A stretch of DNA of 64,000 nucleotides, taken from contig JAJQRF010000001.1 in the NCBI GenBank assembly GCA_021228405.1, positions 186,001-250,000 on the forward strand, written 5' to 3'. Positions 43,753 through 52,008 of the stretch are shown here, piece by piece. This DNA comes from Pyrinomonadaceae bacterium (GTDB lineage Bacteria; Acidobacteriota; Blastocatellia; Pyrinomonadales; Pyrinomonadaceae). The position numbers and the translations under genes are program-made. The notes under the pieces were generated by a model that was not told where the DNA came from, ran no database searches, and worked only from the letters and a program-made list of their open reading frames with translations. The stretch's first letter is position 1; each line of letters opens with the position of its first letter.

Positions 43753-43819
43753 AACGCAGAGGAAATATGAAAAGAACGAAACCCCGAAAAACGCTTTTTT
43801 TCCTTATTTCCTCTGCGTT
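43753..43819 (+). promoter_or_regulatory. Hairpin enclosing the flgA ribosome-binding site and start
   Basis: AACGCAGAGGAAAT (43753-43766) is an exact inverse of 43806-43819. The left arm contains the Shine-Dalgarno sequence and ends at the base before the flgA ATG; the right arm lies in the signal-peptide codons. In mRNA the 14-bp stem would bury the ribosome-binding site. Confidence 0.65.
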
Positions 43820-44756
43820 TTTATCTATTTTTTTTGTGTCGCTGAATGTTTCTGCGCAAACCAAAACGCAGATTCGGCTCGCGTCCGAAACGACCGTTAC
43901 GGATGAATATATCAAGCTCGGAAACATCGCCGAAATAACGGGCGAAGAAGTAAAAACGAATCGCTTAAAGCAAATTTCGCTCGGTTACGCGCCGAAAGCG
44001 GGAATGTTTCGAGAAATCAGACGCGAACAGATTACGCTTTTGATCGCGGCGGCGGGATTTTCGGAAAATGAAGTTTTGCTCGACGCGCCGACGCAGATTT
44101 TGATTCGGCGCGCTTCGCAAAATCTGAACGAAAATCTCTTGAAACAAGCCGTCGAAACGGAAGTTTTGAAAAATTTTCAATCCGAAAACGTCAACGCAAA
44201 GCTTGTTCGGCTCGATCTTCCGTCGAATGTTGCGCTTCCGTCGGGTGAAATTTCCGTCAAAGCCGATGCGAAAAACGTCCGCAATTTCTTCACGCCGTTT
44301 TCGGTTTCAATCGAAATCCGCGTCGATAATGTCGTTTCCAGAAGATTTTCCGCTACCGCCCAAGTCGAGGCTTTCGGCGATATTCTCGTCGCAAATCGAA
44401 ATCTGATTTCAAATGAAAAAATCTCTGAAACGGATGTCCGCATCGAAAAACGGCGTTTGGAAAAGCCTTTGACGAGTTATTTTCAAAAATTCGATAAGCT
44501 TCGCGGCGCAGTTTCACTCAAAAATATTGCTGAAGGAACGGAATTGACGAGCGATTCTTTCGCCGCCGGAGTTGTCGTCAGAAACGGCGACCTCGTGAAG
44601 ATCGAAGGCGTTTCGGGAAAAATAAAGATCATCGTCAGCGGCGAAGCACGCGCTTCGGGCAAGATCGGCGACCGTATTTCGGTTAAAAATTCGCAATCCT
44701 GCGCGATTCTGCAAGCGACCGTCATCGACCAAGGTTTGGTCAGGATAAATTTCTGA
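43767..44756 (+). CDS. flgA: P-ring assembly chaperone FlgA
   Basis: 329 residues, longer than the 220 typical of enterics. Signal peptide (TLFFLISSAFLSIFFVSLNVSAQ), then an N-terminal region of beta domains and a C-terminal SAF/FlgA domain (VVRNGDLVKIEGVSGKIKIIVSGEARASGKIGDRISVKNSQS). It acts in the periplasm to help FlgI form the P-ring. Its start lies inside a 14-bp hairpin. Confidence 0.9.
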   Translation: MKRTKPRKTLFFLISSAFLSIFFVSLNVSAQTKTQIRLASETTVTDEYIKLGNIAEITGEEVKTNRLKQISLGYAPKAGMFREIRREQITLLIAAAGFSENEVLLDAPTQILIRRASQNLNENLLKQAVETEVLKNFQSENVNAKLVRLDLPSNVALPSGEISVKADAKNVRNFFTPFSVSIEIRVDNVVSRRFSATAQVEAFGDILVANRNLISNEKISETDVRIEKRRLEKPLTSYFQKFDKLRGAVSLKNIAEGTELTSDSFAAGVVVRNGDLVKIEGVSGKIKIIVSGEARASGKIGDRISVKNSQSCAILQATVIDQGLVRINF

Positions 44757-44772
44757 AATTTCAACTAACAAT

Positions 44773-45570
44773 ATGAAAAAGATTTTAATTGCATTGCTCG
44801 TTACAAGCATTTTCACGACAGTTTCCGTTTTTGCGCAAAAGGAAACCAAAGAAAAAAAAAAAGCGCGAAAAGCGGCTGAAAAACAACTGAAAAAGGAACG
44901 CGAAGAAGCCGAAAAATTTCAAAATGCAGGTCCGAAAATGACGGTCGTGCAGGTCAAAGGCGCGGTTCCGCGCGACAGCGAAACACTCGAAACGCTGTCT
45001 GCGCCCGTTGCAAAACCTGCCAACGGTTCGCTTTTCACCGACGGCGCGGTAAACGGGAATCTGCTCGTCGATTTCAAAGCGAGGCGCATCGGCGATCTGG
45101 TTTTCGTCGATGTCGTCGAAGAAAATACGGCGACGGTTTCTTCGGGCGCGAAACGGAACCGCGATTCGGGAACGCTCGGCGGACTTGCGCCGCTAATCAG
45201 CGCATTGCCGATCAATGGCGCGGAAACCGCCGGCTCGGTCGTCAGCGGACTCGGAAACCGCAAATTTGAAGGCGCGGGTTCGACGCAGAGAAAAAGCAAC
45301 GTGCAGGCGCGGATAACGGCGCGTGTCGTTGAAGTTTTGCCGAACGGCGATCTGCGAATCGAAGCCGTGAAGCTCGTCAAGATCAATAAGGAAACAGAAA
45401 AACTCGGTTTGTCGGGCATCGTGCGCCAAGCCGATCTTGCCAACGACAATTCGATCGAAACGAATTTTATCGGCGATCTGCGCGTCGAATTTAATGGCAA
45501 GGGAATTGCATCGGCAGATAATGCACCGGGTTGGTTGTCTCGGTTATTCGAGAAAGTTTCACCTTTCTAG
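44773..45570 (+). CDS. flgH: L-ring protein FlgH, without lipobox
   Basis: 265 residues. The FlgH core is clear: GSLFTDGAVNGNLLVDFKARRIGDLVFVDVVEENTATVSSGAKR and GDLRIEAVKLVKINKETEKLGLSGIVRQADL. Most FlgH proteins are lipoproteins; this one has a plain signal peptide (ALLVTSIFTTVSVFAQ) with no Cys after it, then a Lys/Glu-rich stretch of about 30 residues. It forms the outer-membrane L-ring and so marks a diderm cell. Confidence 0.93.
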   Translation: MKKILIALLVTSIFTTVSVFAQKETKEKKKARKAAEKQLKKEREEAEKFQNAGPKMTVVQVKGAVPRDSETLETLSAPVAKPANGSLFTDGAVNGNLLVDFKARRIGDLVFVDVVEENTATVSSGAKRNRDSGTLGGLAPLISALPINGAETAGSVVSGLGNRKFEGAGSTQRKSNVQARITARVVEVLPNGDLRIEAVKLVKINKETEKLGLSGIVRQADLANDNSIETNFIGDLRVEFNGKGIASADNAPGWLSRLFEKVSPF

Positions 45571-45587
45571 CCCGTAAATGAACCTTT

Positions 45588-45614
45588 GTTTAGCCGTTTC
45601 CCGAACGGCTAAAC
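45588..45614. repeat. Hairpin between flgH and flgI
   Basis: GTTTAGCCGTT (45588-45598) and AACGGCTAAAC (45604-45614) form a perfect 11-bp stem with a 5-base loop and no T-tract. It ends 12 bp before the flgI ATG. Confidence 0.7.
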
Positions 45615-45626
45615 AATCCGAAAAAA

Positions 45627-46802
45627 ATGCAGAAACTCAATGAATATCAAGGTTTGGTTAAAATGCTCGGCAAGCAATTCGCGCAATTGCTTCCGGCATT
45701 TGCATTTATATTCGTCATTATTCCGGCAGTTGTTTACTGTCAACAAACGGACGCGGATTTGAGCGTGCGTGTCAAAGATTTGGCGGACATCGAAGGCGTT
45801 CGCGGAAATCAGCTGATCGGTTACGGTCTGGTCGTCGGTCTGAACCGAACGGGCGACAAAGTTCAGCAAAATTTATATGCGCGGCAGACGTTGCAAAATC
45901 TGCTCGAAAGAATGGGAATTTCAGCGCAAGCGTCTGCCTTGAAGCCTGAAAATATCGCGACGGTTCTCGTCACGGCAAATCTTCCGCCGTTTTCGCGGCA
46001 AGGTTCAAAATTGGATTTGACGGTTTCATCCATCGGCGACGCAAAATCTCTGCAAGGTGGAACTTTGATCTTAACGCCTTTAAAGGGAATCGACGGGCAG
46101 GTTTACGCCGTCGGGCAAGGTTCGGTTTCGATCGGCGGAATTTCGGCGGGAAACGCGGGAAATTCGGTCGAGATAAATCATCCGACCGTCGGGCGCGTTC
46201 CGAACGGCGCAACGGTGGAAAGAAGCGTTCCGACCGAGCTTGCCGCAAATAATCAACTTACATTAGTTTTGCGAAACGACGATTTTTCGACCGCCGCCAA
46301 ACTCAACAAGCTTATCAACGCAAAATTCGGAATGGGAACGTCAAAGGCTCTGGACGCGAGAAATCTGGAAATCAAGCTGCCGCAAAATTATGAAGATAAC
46401 CGCGTCGGGTTCATCGCCGAACTCGAAACTTTACGCTTAACGCCCGAAAAAATTGCCAAAATCATCATCAACGAACGCACGGGAACAATCATTATGGGAC
46501 GCGAAGTGCGCATTTCCGGCGTTGCTATTTCGCAGGGCGGCGTGACGGTCAGGATCGGCACGGAATACGAAGTTTATCAACCCGCGCCGCTCACAAACGT
46601 TCAGAATAATACGGTTGTGCCGACGACGACGGTTGACGTAAAGGAAAAGAAACCCGAATCGATCATTTTGCCCGACGGCGCGACCATCGACGAAGTTGTG
46701 CGCGGACTAAGAACGATCGGCGTTTCCGCCCGCGACATTATCAGCATTCTACAGGCAATAAAATCCGCCGGAGCAATGAACGCCGAACTTGAAATGCAAT
46801 AA
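45627..46802 (+). CDS. flgI: P-ring protein FlgI
   Basis: 391 residues: a signal peptide (hydrophobic LLPAFAFIFVIIPAVVYC) and the highly conserved FlgI start VKDLADIEGVRGNQLIGYGLVVGLNRTGDK; C-terminal LPDGATIDEVVRGLRTIGVSARDIISILQAIKSAGAMNAEL. An ATG at 45663 is an alternative start. No Shine-Dalgarno sequence is seen. It forms the peptidoglycan-level ring of the basal body. Confidence 0.95.
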   Translation: MQKLNEYQGLVKMLGKQFAQLLPAFAFIFVIIPAVVYCQQTDADLSVRVKDLADIEGVRGNQLIGYGLVVGLNRTGDKVQQNLYARQTLQNLLERMGISAQASALKPENIATVLVTANLPPFSRQGSKLDLTVSSIGDAKSLQGGTLILTPLKGIDGQVYAVGQGSVSIGGISAGNAGNSVEINHPTVGRVPNGATVERSVPTELAANNQLTLVLRNDDFSTAAKLNKLINAKFGMGTSKALDARNLEIKLPQNYEDNRVGFIAELETLRLTPEKIAKIIINERTGTIIMGREVRISGVAISQGGVTVRIGTEYEVYQPAPLTNVQNNTVVPTTTVDVKEKKPESIILPDGATIDEVVRGLRTIGVSARDIISILQAIKSAGAMNAELEMQ

Positions 46803-46810
46803 AAAATTAA

Positions 46811-46872
46811 TCTTCGGTCTTCGGTTTTGAAATTTAACCCGAAGTCCAAAGACCAAAAACCAAAGTCCAAAG
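46811..46872. repeat. Heptamer-repeat inverted element before flgJ
   Basis: The right half repeats a 7-base unit near AAGTCCA four times; the left half carries its diverged inverse (CTTCGGTCTTCGG). It ends 2 bases before the flgJ ATG. Related heptamer elements lie at 57371-57447, 60883-60975 and 61851-61965. Confidence 0.65.
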
Positions 46873-46874
46873 TT

Positions 46875-47969
46875 ATGAACTTAGCACCGCTCGAACAAAT
46901 CAATAATCTCGTCGCTGAGAATAAGACGGCGAAAAATTCGCAGTCGCCCGAAGAGTTGCGGAAAGCGGCGATGCAGTTTGAAGCGGTTTTGCTGATGCAG
47001 TTGACCTCGATCTTGAATAATACAAGCCTTGATGAAGAAGATTCGCTTTTCGGCGGCGACGGCGGAACCGATCTGGCGAAAAAGATGTTTTCCGAACAGC
47101 TTGCAACCACAATGTCGGAATCGGGCGGAATCGGTCTGGCTGACAATATTCTTCAGCAATTCGGCATCAATCCGAACAAGGTTGCCGCATCGAAAAACGC
47201 GAATTTATCGAAACCGTTGGCGGCGATGCGCGAGATCAAACAAGCACGAGTTTCGCAAAATTCGGTTTCGCAAAACGATTACCGCCCCGAAAACGGCGCG
47301 CCGCCAGTTATCAATCGTTCGGGAAGGATCGCTCCCGTCAATACTTTGGAATATTCGGGAAACGGCGAAGCGGAAATCATTTCGACTTATGAAAACGAAG
47401 CGCGAAGCGAAGGAATCGAAGCGTCACAGCAAAATCTGATTCTCGACGGAAAGCTCGTCAACACGACCCGCGCCCGCATCGTTCCGAACGTTTCTGCGAC
47501 CGAAAACACGCAAATCGTTTCAGATGATGAAATCACGCTTGTGCCGATCAACGCGTCGGTAAATTATCAGTTTCCCGTTTCGGGCAGAATTTCCTCGAAT
47601 TTCGGGACGCGTTTTCATCCCGTCGATAAAAAAGTGAAGTTTCACGGCGGAATGGACATTGCCGCACCGAAGGGAACGCCGATCGGTGCAACGGCTGACG
47701 GCGAAGTTTCGTTTGCGGGCTGGAAAGGCGGTTACGGAAACGTCGTCATCATTCAGCATCCTGACGGACGCGAATCGCGTTACGGTCACACAGAAAAGAT
47801 TTTTGTCCAGCAAGGCGATAAAGTTTCCGCCGGACAAACGATTGCCGCAGTCGGTTCGACGGGAAAATCGACCGGACCGCATCTGCATTTTGAAATCCGT
47901 GAAAACGGTGAACTTGTGAACCCACAGAAAATTTTGTCTAATGTTTTAGCAAACCGCGCCGATAGGTAG
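46875..47969 (+). CDS. flgJ: FlgJ rod-cap domain fused to M23 peptidase
   Basis: 364 residues from the ATG at 46875; an in-frame extension to 46827 encodes only the repeat element. Residues about 20-95 are the FlgJ rod-binding domain (LRKAAMQFEAVLLMQLTSIL ... GIGLADNILQQF). A linker of about 110 residues follows, then an M23/LytM endopeptidase domain with metal ligands in FHGGMD and HLHFE. In enterics the second domain is a GH73 glucosaminidase; here a peptidoglycan endopeptidase takes its place. It opens the wall for the rod. Confidence 0.88.
   Translation: MNLAPLEQINNLVAENKTAKNSQSPEELRKAAMQFEAVLLMQLTSILNNTSLDEEDSLFGGDGGTDLAKKMFSEQLATTMSESGGIGLADNILQQFGINPNKVAASKNANLSKPLAAMREIKQARVSQNSVSQNDYRPENGAPPVINRSGRIAPVNTLEYSGNGEAEIISTYENEARSEGIEASQQNLILDGKLVNTTRARIVPNVSATENTQIVSDDEITLVPINASVNYQFPVSGRISSNFGTRFHPVDKKVKFHGGMDIAAPKGTPIGATADGEVSFAGWKGGYGNVVIIQHPDGRESRYGHTEKIFVQQGDKVSAGQTIAAVGSTGKSTGPHLHFEIRENGELVNPQKILSNVLANRADR
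47939..47965 (+). promoter_or_regulatory. Candidate sigma-28 promoter of flgM
   Basis: TAAT (47939-47942), 15 bases, GCCGATAG (47958-47965). It lies in the 3' end of flgJ, 42 bp before the flgM ATG. Two mismatches to TAAA-N15-GCCGATAA. It would drive flgM-flgN-flgK-flgL, a set commonly under sigma-28. Confidence 0.6.
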
Positions 47970-48007
47970 AATGGTGTAAACCGGAAACTTATTAAGGTGG
48001 GAAAAAT

Positions 48008-48307
48008 ATGAGTATAAACATTAACAAAACCAATAGTTTCGATTCTGTAAATAATGTTCAGCAGAAGGAAACCAAGCGCACGGGCGAAGAAGCCCTAAAG
48101 GTCGACGGAAAGCCTTCCGTCGTCAGCGAAGACAAGATAGAGCTTTCGGGAAAGATTTCCGAAGCCGGAAAATACGTTGAAAAATTGAAGGAATTACCCG
48201 ATGTCCGCAATGATCTGGTCGGTTTTTTACGCGACAAGATTTCGACCGGCGATTATTCGCCGTCGAGCGGTCAGATCGCCGATGCCATTATCAAAAATGA
48301 GCGTTAA
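48008..48307 (+). CDS. flgM: Anti-sigma-28 factor FlgM
   Basis: 99 residues: disordered N-terminal half, then SEDKIELSGKISEAGKYVEKLKELPDVRNDLVGFLRDKISTGDYSPSSGQIADAIIKN, the conserved FliA-binding helices. It holds FliA until the hook is complete and FlgM is exported. GGTGGGA precedes the ATG. Confidence 0.9.
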   Translation: MSININKTNSFDSVNNVQQKETKRTGEEALKVDGKPSVVSEDKIELSGKISEAGKYVEKLKELPDVRNDLVGFLRDKISTGDYSPSSGQIADAIIKNER

Positions 48308-48318
48308 ATTAAAGCTAT

Positions 48319-48372
48319 GAGTCCGGCTTTAATTTGAAACGACGGCGGTTTATTCGGCTGAACGGCGGACTC
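48319..48372. repeat. Hairpin between flgM and flgN
   Basis: GAGTCCG (48319-48325) pairs with CGGACTC (48366-48372) across a 40-base loop. It ends 11 bases before the flgN ATG, which has no ribosome-binding site. Confidence 0.45.
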
Positions 48373-48383
48373 GTAACATTAAT

Positions 48384-48836
48384 ATGTATAACGATCTAGT
48401 CCGAAAAGTTGCCGAATTGATGGGCGAGCAAGCCGCCGCTTACCAGCGTTTAGATGCCGCAACGAATCAATTGACCGCCGCGCTCGTGCGCGGTGAACCG
48501 AACGGCATCGAAGCCTTGACCCGTGCGGGTGAATCGGAACTTTTGCGAATGCGTTCGCGGCTGGTCGAGATCACCTCGCTCTTAACGAAATTTACCGATA
48601 TGCGTGCTTCCGAGTCGGAAAAAACTCCGCTCGAAAGAGAAGTTCGCGAACAATTTGAAGCGCAGGCGCAAAAATTATTGGATTGCGCCCGCGAATTTAG
48701 GAAAATCGTCGCCAGAGCCGCAAATCTCGCGCTCGGCGGCGTTTCGTTTTCAAACGCTTGTATCCAGCAGTGCGGCGTTCCGCCGACAACTTACAATGCC
48801 CCGATTCTTAAAAACCACGAAGGAGCAGGAAGATGA
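48384..48836 (+). CDS. flgN: Hook-filament junction chaperone FlgN
   Basis: 150 residues, almost wholly helical, with the heptad-rich pattern of FlgN. It overlaps flgK by 4 bp (ATGA), the partner whose export it assists. It lies between flgM and flgK as in most flagellar clusters. Sequence identity across FlgN proteins is low, so the call leans on position. Confidence 0.8.
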   Translation: MYNDLVRKVAELMGEQAAAYQRLDAATNQLTAALVRGEPNGIEALTRAGESELLRMRSRLVEITSLLTKFTDMRASESEKTPLEREVREQFEAQAQKLLDCAREFRKIVARAANLALGGVSFSNACIQQCGVPPTTYNAPILKNHEGAGR

Positions 48837-50215
48837 GTATAAATTTTTCACCTTTTGAAATCGGTCGGCGTGCTTTAAACGCGCAACAGTTCGGCATCAC
48901 CGTCACAGGTCAAAATATCGCCAACGTCAACACGCCCGGCTATTCGCGCCAGCGTGTCGTTCTGGCTGAATCTCTGCCGCAAAACGCCTCGCGCTACGCG
49001 ATCGGAACGGGCGTTGACGTGAAAAGCGTGCAGGATTTCCGCGACCGTTTCATCGAATCGAGATTGCAAACCGAAGTCGGCATTTCGGGCACGTTGACAG
49101 GACGGCGCGATGTCGGGGCGAATATCGAAATCGCGTTGCAGGGAAGCGAATCGGGCGGTCTAAAGAACGCTCTGAACGGTTTTTTCGGCGCGTTTCGCGA
49201 TCTGGATGCAAATCCGAATTCCGTTCCGCTTCGTTCGATCGTCTCGCAGAAAGGCGCGGCTCTGGCGGGTTCGTTCAAGACGACACGCAGTCGTTTGGAA
49301 GAAATCCGCATCGGGGCAGATCAGGACATTCGCACGACGGTCGATTCGGTCAATTTATTGACGACAAAAATCGCCGCTCTGAACGGCGAAATCGCGGTTG
49401 CGGAAGGAATCGGCTCGAATGCTTCAGGCTTAAAAGATCAGCGCGGCGAGCTTGTCAGACAAGTGACGGAACTGACGGGCGCACGTTCGACTTTCAACTC
49501 GGACGGCACGATCAATCTCACGATCGGTGAAGGAAAAGCTCTGGTCAACGGCACTTTTTCGACCGAGTTGAGCGTTGAAAGCACGCCGCCGCTCGGACTC
49601 GGAATTATCAAGATCGGCAAAACCGCCGCAACTTTCGATGAAGGAAAAATCAAAGGTTTGCAGGATGCCATCGGCGAAACGTCGCGGCAGATAACTCTGC
49701 TCGACGGACTGGCGGGCGAAGTCGTCGCGCGGGTCAATAATCTGCACACTTCCGGAACCGATCTCGACGGCAACGCGGGCGTTGAATTTTTTGATACGAC
49801 CGTTCCCGTGACCGCTGCAAACATTCAGATAAACCCGTCAATTGCGGCAAATTCGCGGCTCGTCGTTTCATCGGCACTGACCCAGCCCGGACAGAGCGGA
49901 ACGGTGGCGGGCGCAATCTCCAATTTGCTGACCGATCAGAATTCAAGTGTCGGCGGGCGGACGGGTTCGTTCAGTTCGATCTACGGCACGATGCTTTCCG
50001 AAGCCGGACAATACGTTCGCAGTGCGGAAACCGATCTCGAAACGCAAGGCTACATCATCGCGCAGGTAACGGCGCAACGCGAAGCCGTTTCGGGAGTTTC
50101 GCTCGATGAGGAAGCGATCAATCTGATGCAGTATCAAAAGGCTTTTGAAGCGGCGGCAAAGTTCTTAAAAGTTGCCGACGAAATGACGCAGACGATTCTT
50201 TCGTTGGCAAACTAA
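48833..50215 (+). CDS. flgK: Hook-associated protein 1 FlgK
   Basis: 460 residues. N-terminal FEIGRRALNAQQFGITVTGQNIANVNTPGYSRQRV and C-terminal SGVSLDEEAINLMQYQKAFEAAAKFLKVADEM are the FlgK signatures. It forms the first hook-filament junction ring. Translationally coupled to flgN. Confidence 0.95.
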   Translation: MSINFSPFEIGRRALNAQQFGITVTGQNIANVNTPGYSRQRVVLAESLPQNASRYAIGTGVDVKSVQDFRDRFIESRLQTEVGISGTLTGRRDVGANIEIALQGSESGGLKNALNGFFGAFRDLDANPNSVPLRSIVSQKGAALAGSFKTTRSRLEEIRIGADQDIRTTVDSVNLLTTKIAALNGEIAVAEGIGSNASGLKDQRGELVRQVTELTGARSTFNSDGTINLTIGEGKALVNGTFSTELSVESTPPLGLGIIKIGKTAATFDEGKIKGLQDAIGETSRQITLLDGLAGEVVARVNNLHTSGTDLDGNAGVEFFDTTVPVTAANIQINPSIAANSRLVVSSALTQPGQSGTVAGAISNLLTDQNSSVGGRTGSFSSIYGTMLSEAGQYVRSAETDLETQGYIIAQVTAQREAVSGVSLDEEAINLMQYQKAFEAAAKFLKVADEMTQTILSLAN

Positions 50216-50232
50216 CTGATGACAATTTGTCA

Positions 50233-50314
50233 AACAAACTTCAGTTTGTTCACAGCCGTTTGATTAATTAAAAGATTTGCTTTAACGGAGCATTTGAACA
50301 AACTGAAGTTTGTT
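50233..50314. repeat. Dispersed paired palindrome, copy 3
   Basis: A 19-bp arm (50233-50251) is exactly inverted at 50296-50314, with core CAAACTTCAGTTTG as at 991-1049, across a 44-base AT-rich loop. It ends 16 bp before the flgL ATG. Confidence 0.8.
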
Positions 50315-50330
50315 CGGCAGGAAAAAAACG

Positions 50331-51236
50331 ATGGCTTTTAGAGTAGCGGACAGCACGACCAGAAATACGAACGTCGAACGCATCAACACGCAACGTGCGC
50401 GTTTAAGCGTTTTGCAGGAAAGAATCACGAGCGGAAAACGCATCAATCGCCCGTCGGACGACCCGAGCGGCGCGGCGGCGGTCATTCGCCTGAAAACGAA
50501 TCAGAGTGAGATCGAACAATTCAAACGCAGTGCAAATTTTGCGAATCAGCGGCTGACTGCCGCCGATGACGTTTTGAGCGGTTATGAAAACATTCTCGAA
50601 CGCGTCAAAACGCTCGTTTCGCAAGGTTTGAGCGACACGGCGACGCAGACCGCGAAAAATGCGCTCGCCACCGAACTCGAAGCGATGCGCGGACGAATTT
50701 TGAACGTCGCAAACACGAAATACGAGGATGAATATCTGTTCGGCGGTTCGCGCCAAGCCGCGCCGCCGTTCGACCCGACGACTTCCGCACCTAATCCGAA
50801 TCCTGCTGCACCGCAATATATCCAGATCGAACCGGGTGCAAACGCGATTCCCGTCGGCGTGACGAGCGACACGGTTTTTCGCGACGGAACTTCCGATATT
50901 TTCACCGATCTGACGAGTGCGATCACGGCGCTGCGCGGAACGGGAAACCCGGCAACCGACCGCACGACGCTCCAAAATTCGTTTGCGCGGCTCGAAACTT
51001 ACAAAAATCTCGTTTCGGTCGCGCATTCGCAGGTCGGAGGAAATATGAACATTACCGAAATGGCGCAATCGCGTTTGTCGGAAGATTCGCTTTCCTACGG
51101 CGCAAGGATCGATTCGATCGAAGGCGATGATTTCGCGTCTTCGGCGGTCGAGCTTGCCGAAACCCAAAGCGCGCTCGAAGCGACACTCCAGATCGTTGCC
51201 AAAGGTCGCCGCTCGCTCTTCGATTTCCTCGGTTAA
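50331..51236 (+). CDS. flgL: Hook-associated protein 3 FlgL
   Basis: 301 residues from the ATG at 50331 (GCAGGAAA upstream); an in-frame TTG at 50310 lies within the repeat. Flagellin-like N-terminus (RINTQRARLSVLQERITSGKRINRPSDDPSGAA) and C-terminus (AVELAETQSALEATLQIVAKGRRSLFDFL). It forms the second junction ring below the filament. Confidence 0.93.
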   Translation: MAFRVADSTTRNTNVERINTQRARLSVLQERITSGKRINRPSDDPSGAAAVIRLKTNQSEIEQFKRSANFANQRLTAADDVLSGYENILERVKTLVSQGLSDTATQTAKNALATELEAMRGRILNVANTKYEDEYLFGGSRQAAPPFDPTTSAPNPNPAAPQYIQIEPGANAIPVGVTSDTVFRDGTSDIFTDLTSAITALRGTGNPATDRTTLQNSFARLETYKNLVSVAHSQVGGNMNITEMAQSRLSEDSLSYGARIDSIEGDDFASSAVELAETQSALEATLQIVAKGRRSLFDFLG

Positions 51237-51291
51237 AAAGGCAGAAACCCGCGCGTCAGCAAGGGTGTAAAATCCTGTAAATTCCTAATTT

Positions 51292-51684
51292 ATGCCCAAA
51301 GTAACTATTTTCGGAAAAGAATATTCTTACGATGAATCGGAAGTTGTCAGCTTCAGCGAAGGTTTGATCGGTTTGCCGGAAATGCGCCGTGCGGCTTTGA
51401 TCCCGCTCGCGGATTATGAACCGTTTTTCTGGCTGGCTTCGCTCGATGACGAGAAAAACCGCTTCGTCGTCGTCGAACCGCAACGGATTTTCAGCGATTA
51501 CCAGCCGGAAATCCCGAATTCACCGACAATGATTTTGACGATCGTAAAAATTTCGTCGGAATGGGAAAAAACGACCGTCAATCTGCGTGCGCCGATCTTT
51601 ATCGACGAAGAAACGAAACGCGGCGCGCAATTCGTTTTGACGGATTCAAACTACGAACTCGCGGAAGCAATTCCGCAAAACTAA
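51292..51684 (+). CDS. fliW: Flagellar assembly factor FliW
   Basis: 130 residues with the FliW pattern VVSFSEGLIGLPEMRRAALIPL and the conserved FFWLASLDD and FVVVEP strands. FliW binds both flagellin and CsrA: when flagellin is low FliW sequesters CsrA's partner surface and tunes flagellin translation. It lies 4 bp before csrA. Confidence 0.93.
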   Translation: MPKVTIFGKEYSYDESEVVSFSEGLIGLPEMRRAALIPLADYEPFFWLASLDDEKNRFVVVEPQRIFSDYQPEIPNSPTMILTIVKISSEWEKTTVNLRAPIFIDEETKRGAQFVLTDSNYELAEAIPQN

Positions 51685-51688
51685 AGAA

Positions 51689-51970
51689 ATGCTTGTATTA
51701 ACACGCCGCGCAGGTGAAAAAATCGTCATCGGAAACGAAATCGTGATCGAAATTCTCTCGGTCAGCGGCGAAGGCGTGCGTTTGGGAATCACCGCCCCGC
51801 GCGAAACCTCCGTTCACAGATACGAGGTTTTCGCCGAAATTCAGGAAGCGAACCGCGCCGCCGAAGCCGTTTTGAACGAGCTTGGTGAAAATGCGCTCGA
51901 AAATCTTTCGGCACTCATTCGCAAAACGGAATTGACTGAAAAAAGCGGAGATTCCGAGGCATTAACTTAA
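51689..51970 (+). CDS. csrA: Translational regulator CsrA
   Basis: 93 residues: the full CsrA fold MLVLTRRAGEKIVIGNEI ... VRLGITAPRETSVHR, plus about 35 extra residues, helical and acidic, at the C-terminus. FliW-dependent CsrA proteins usually have an extended C-terminus, which fits. It represses mRNAs by binding ANGGA in leaders; the fliC leader has two ACGGA sites. Confidence 0.95.
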   Translation: MLVLTRRAGEKIVIGNEIVIEILSVSGEGVRLGITAPRETSVHRYEVFAEIQEANRAAEAVLNELGENALENLSALIRKTELTEKSGDSEALT

Positions 51971-52008
51971 AACCCGCCCGCTCCCGGAGGCGGTTCTGAC
52001 AACTCTCA

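Noticed and set aside
46827-46874. 16-residue extension of FlgJ
   Set aside because: It is encoded by the heptamer repeat only (Lys/Pro/Ser-rich).
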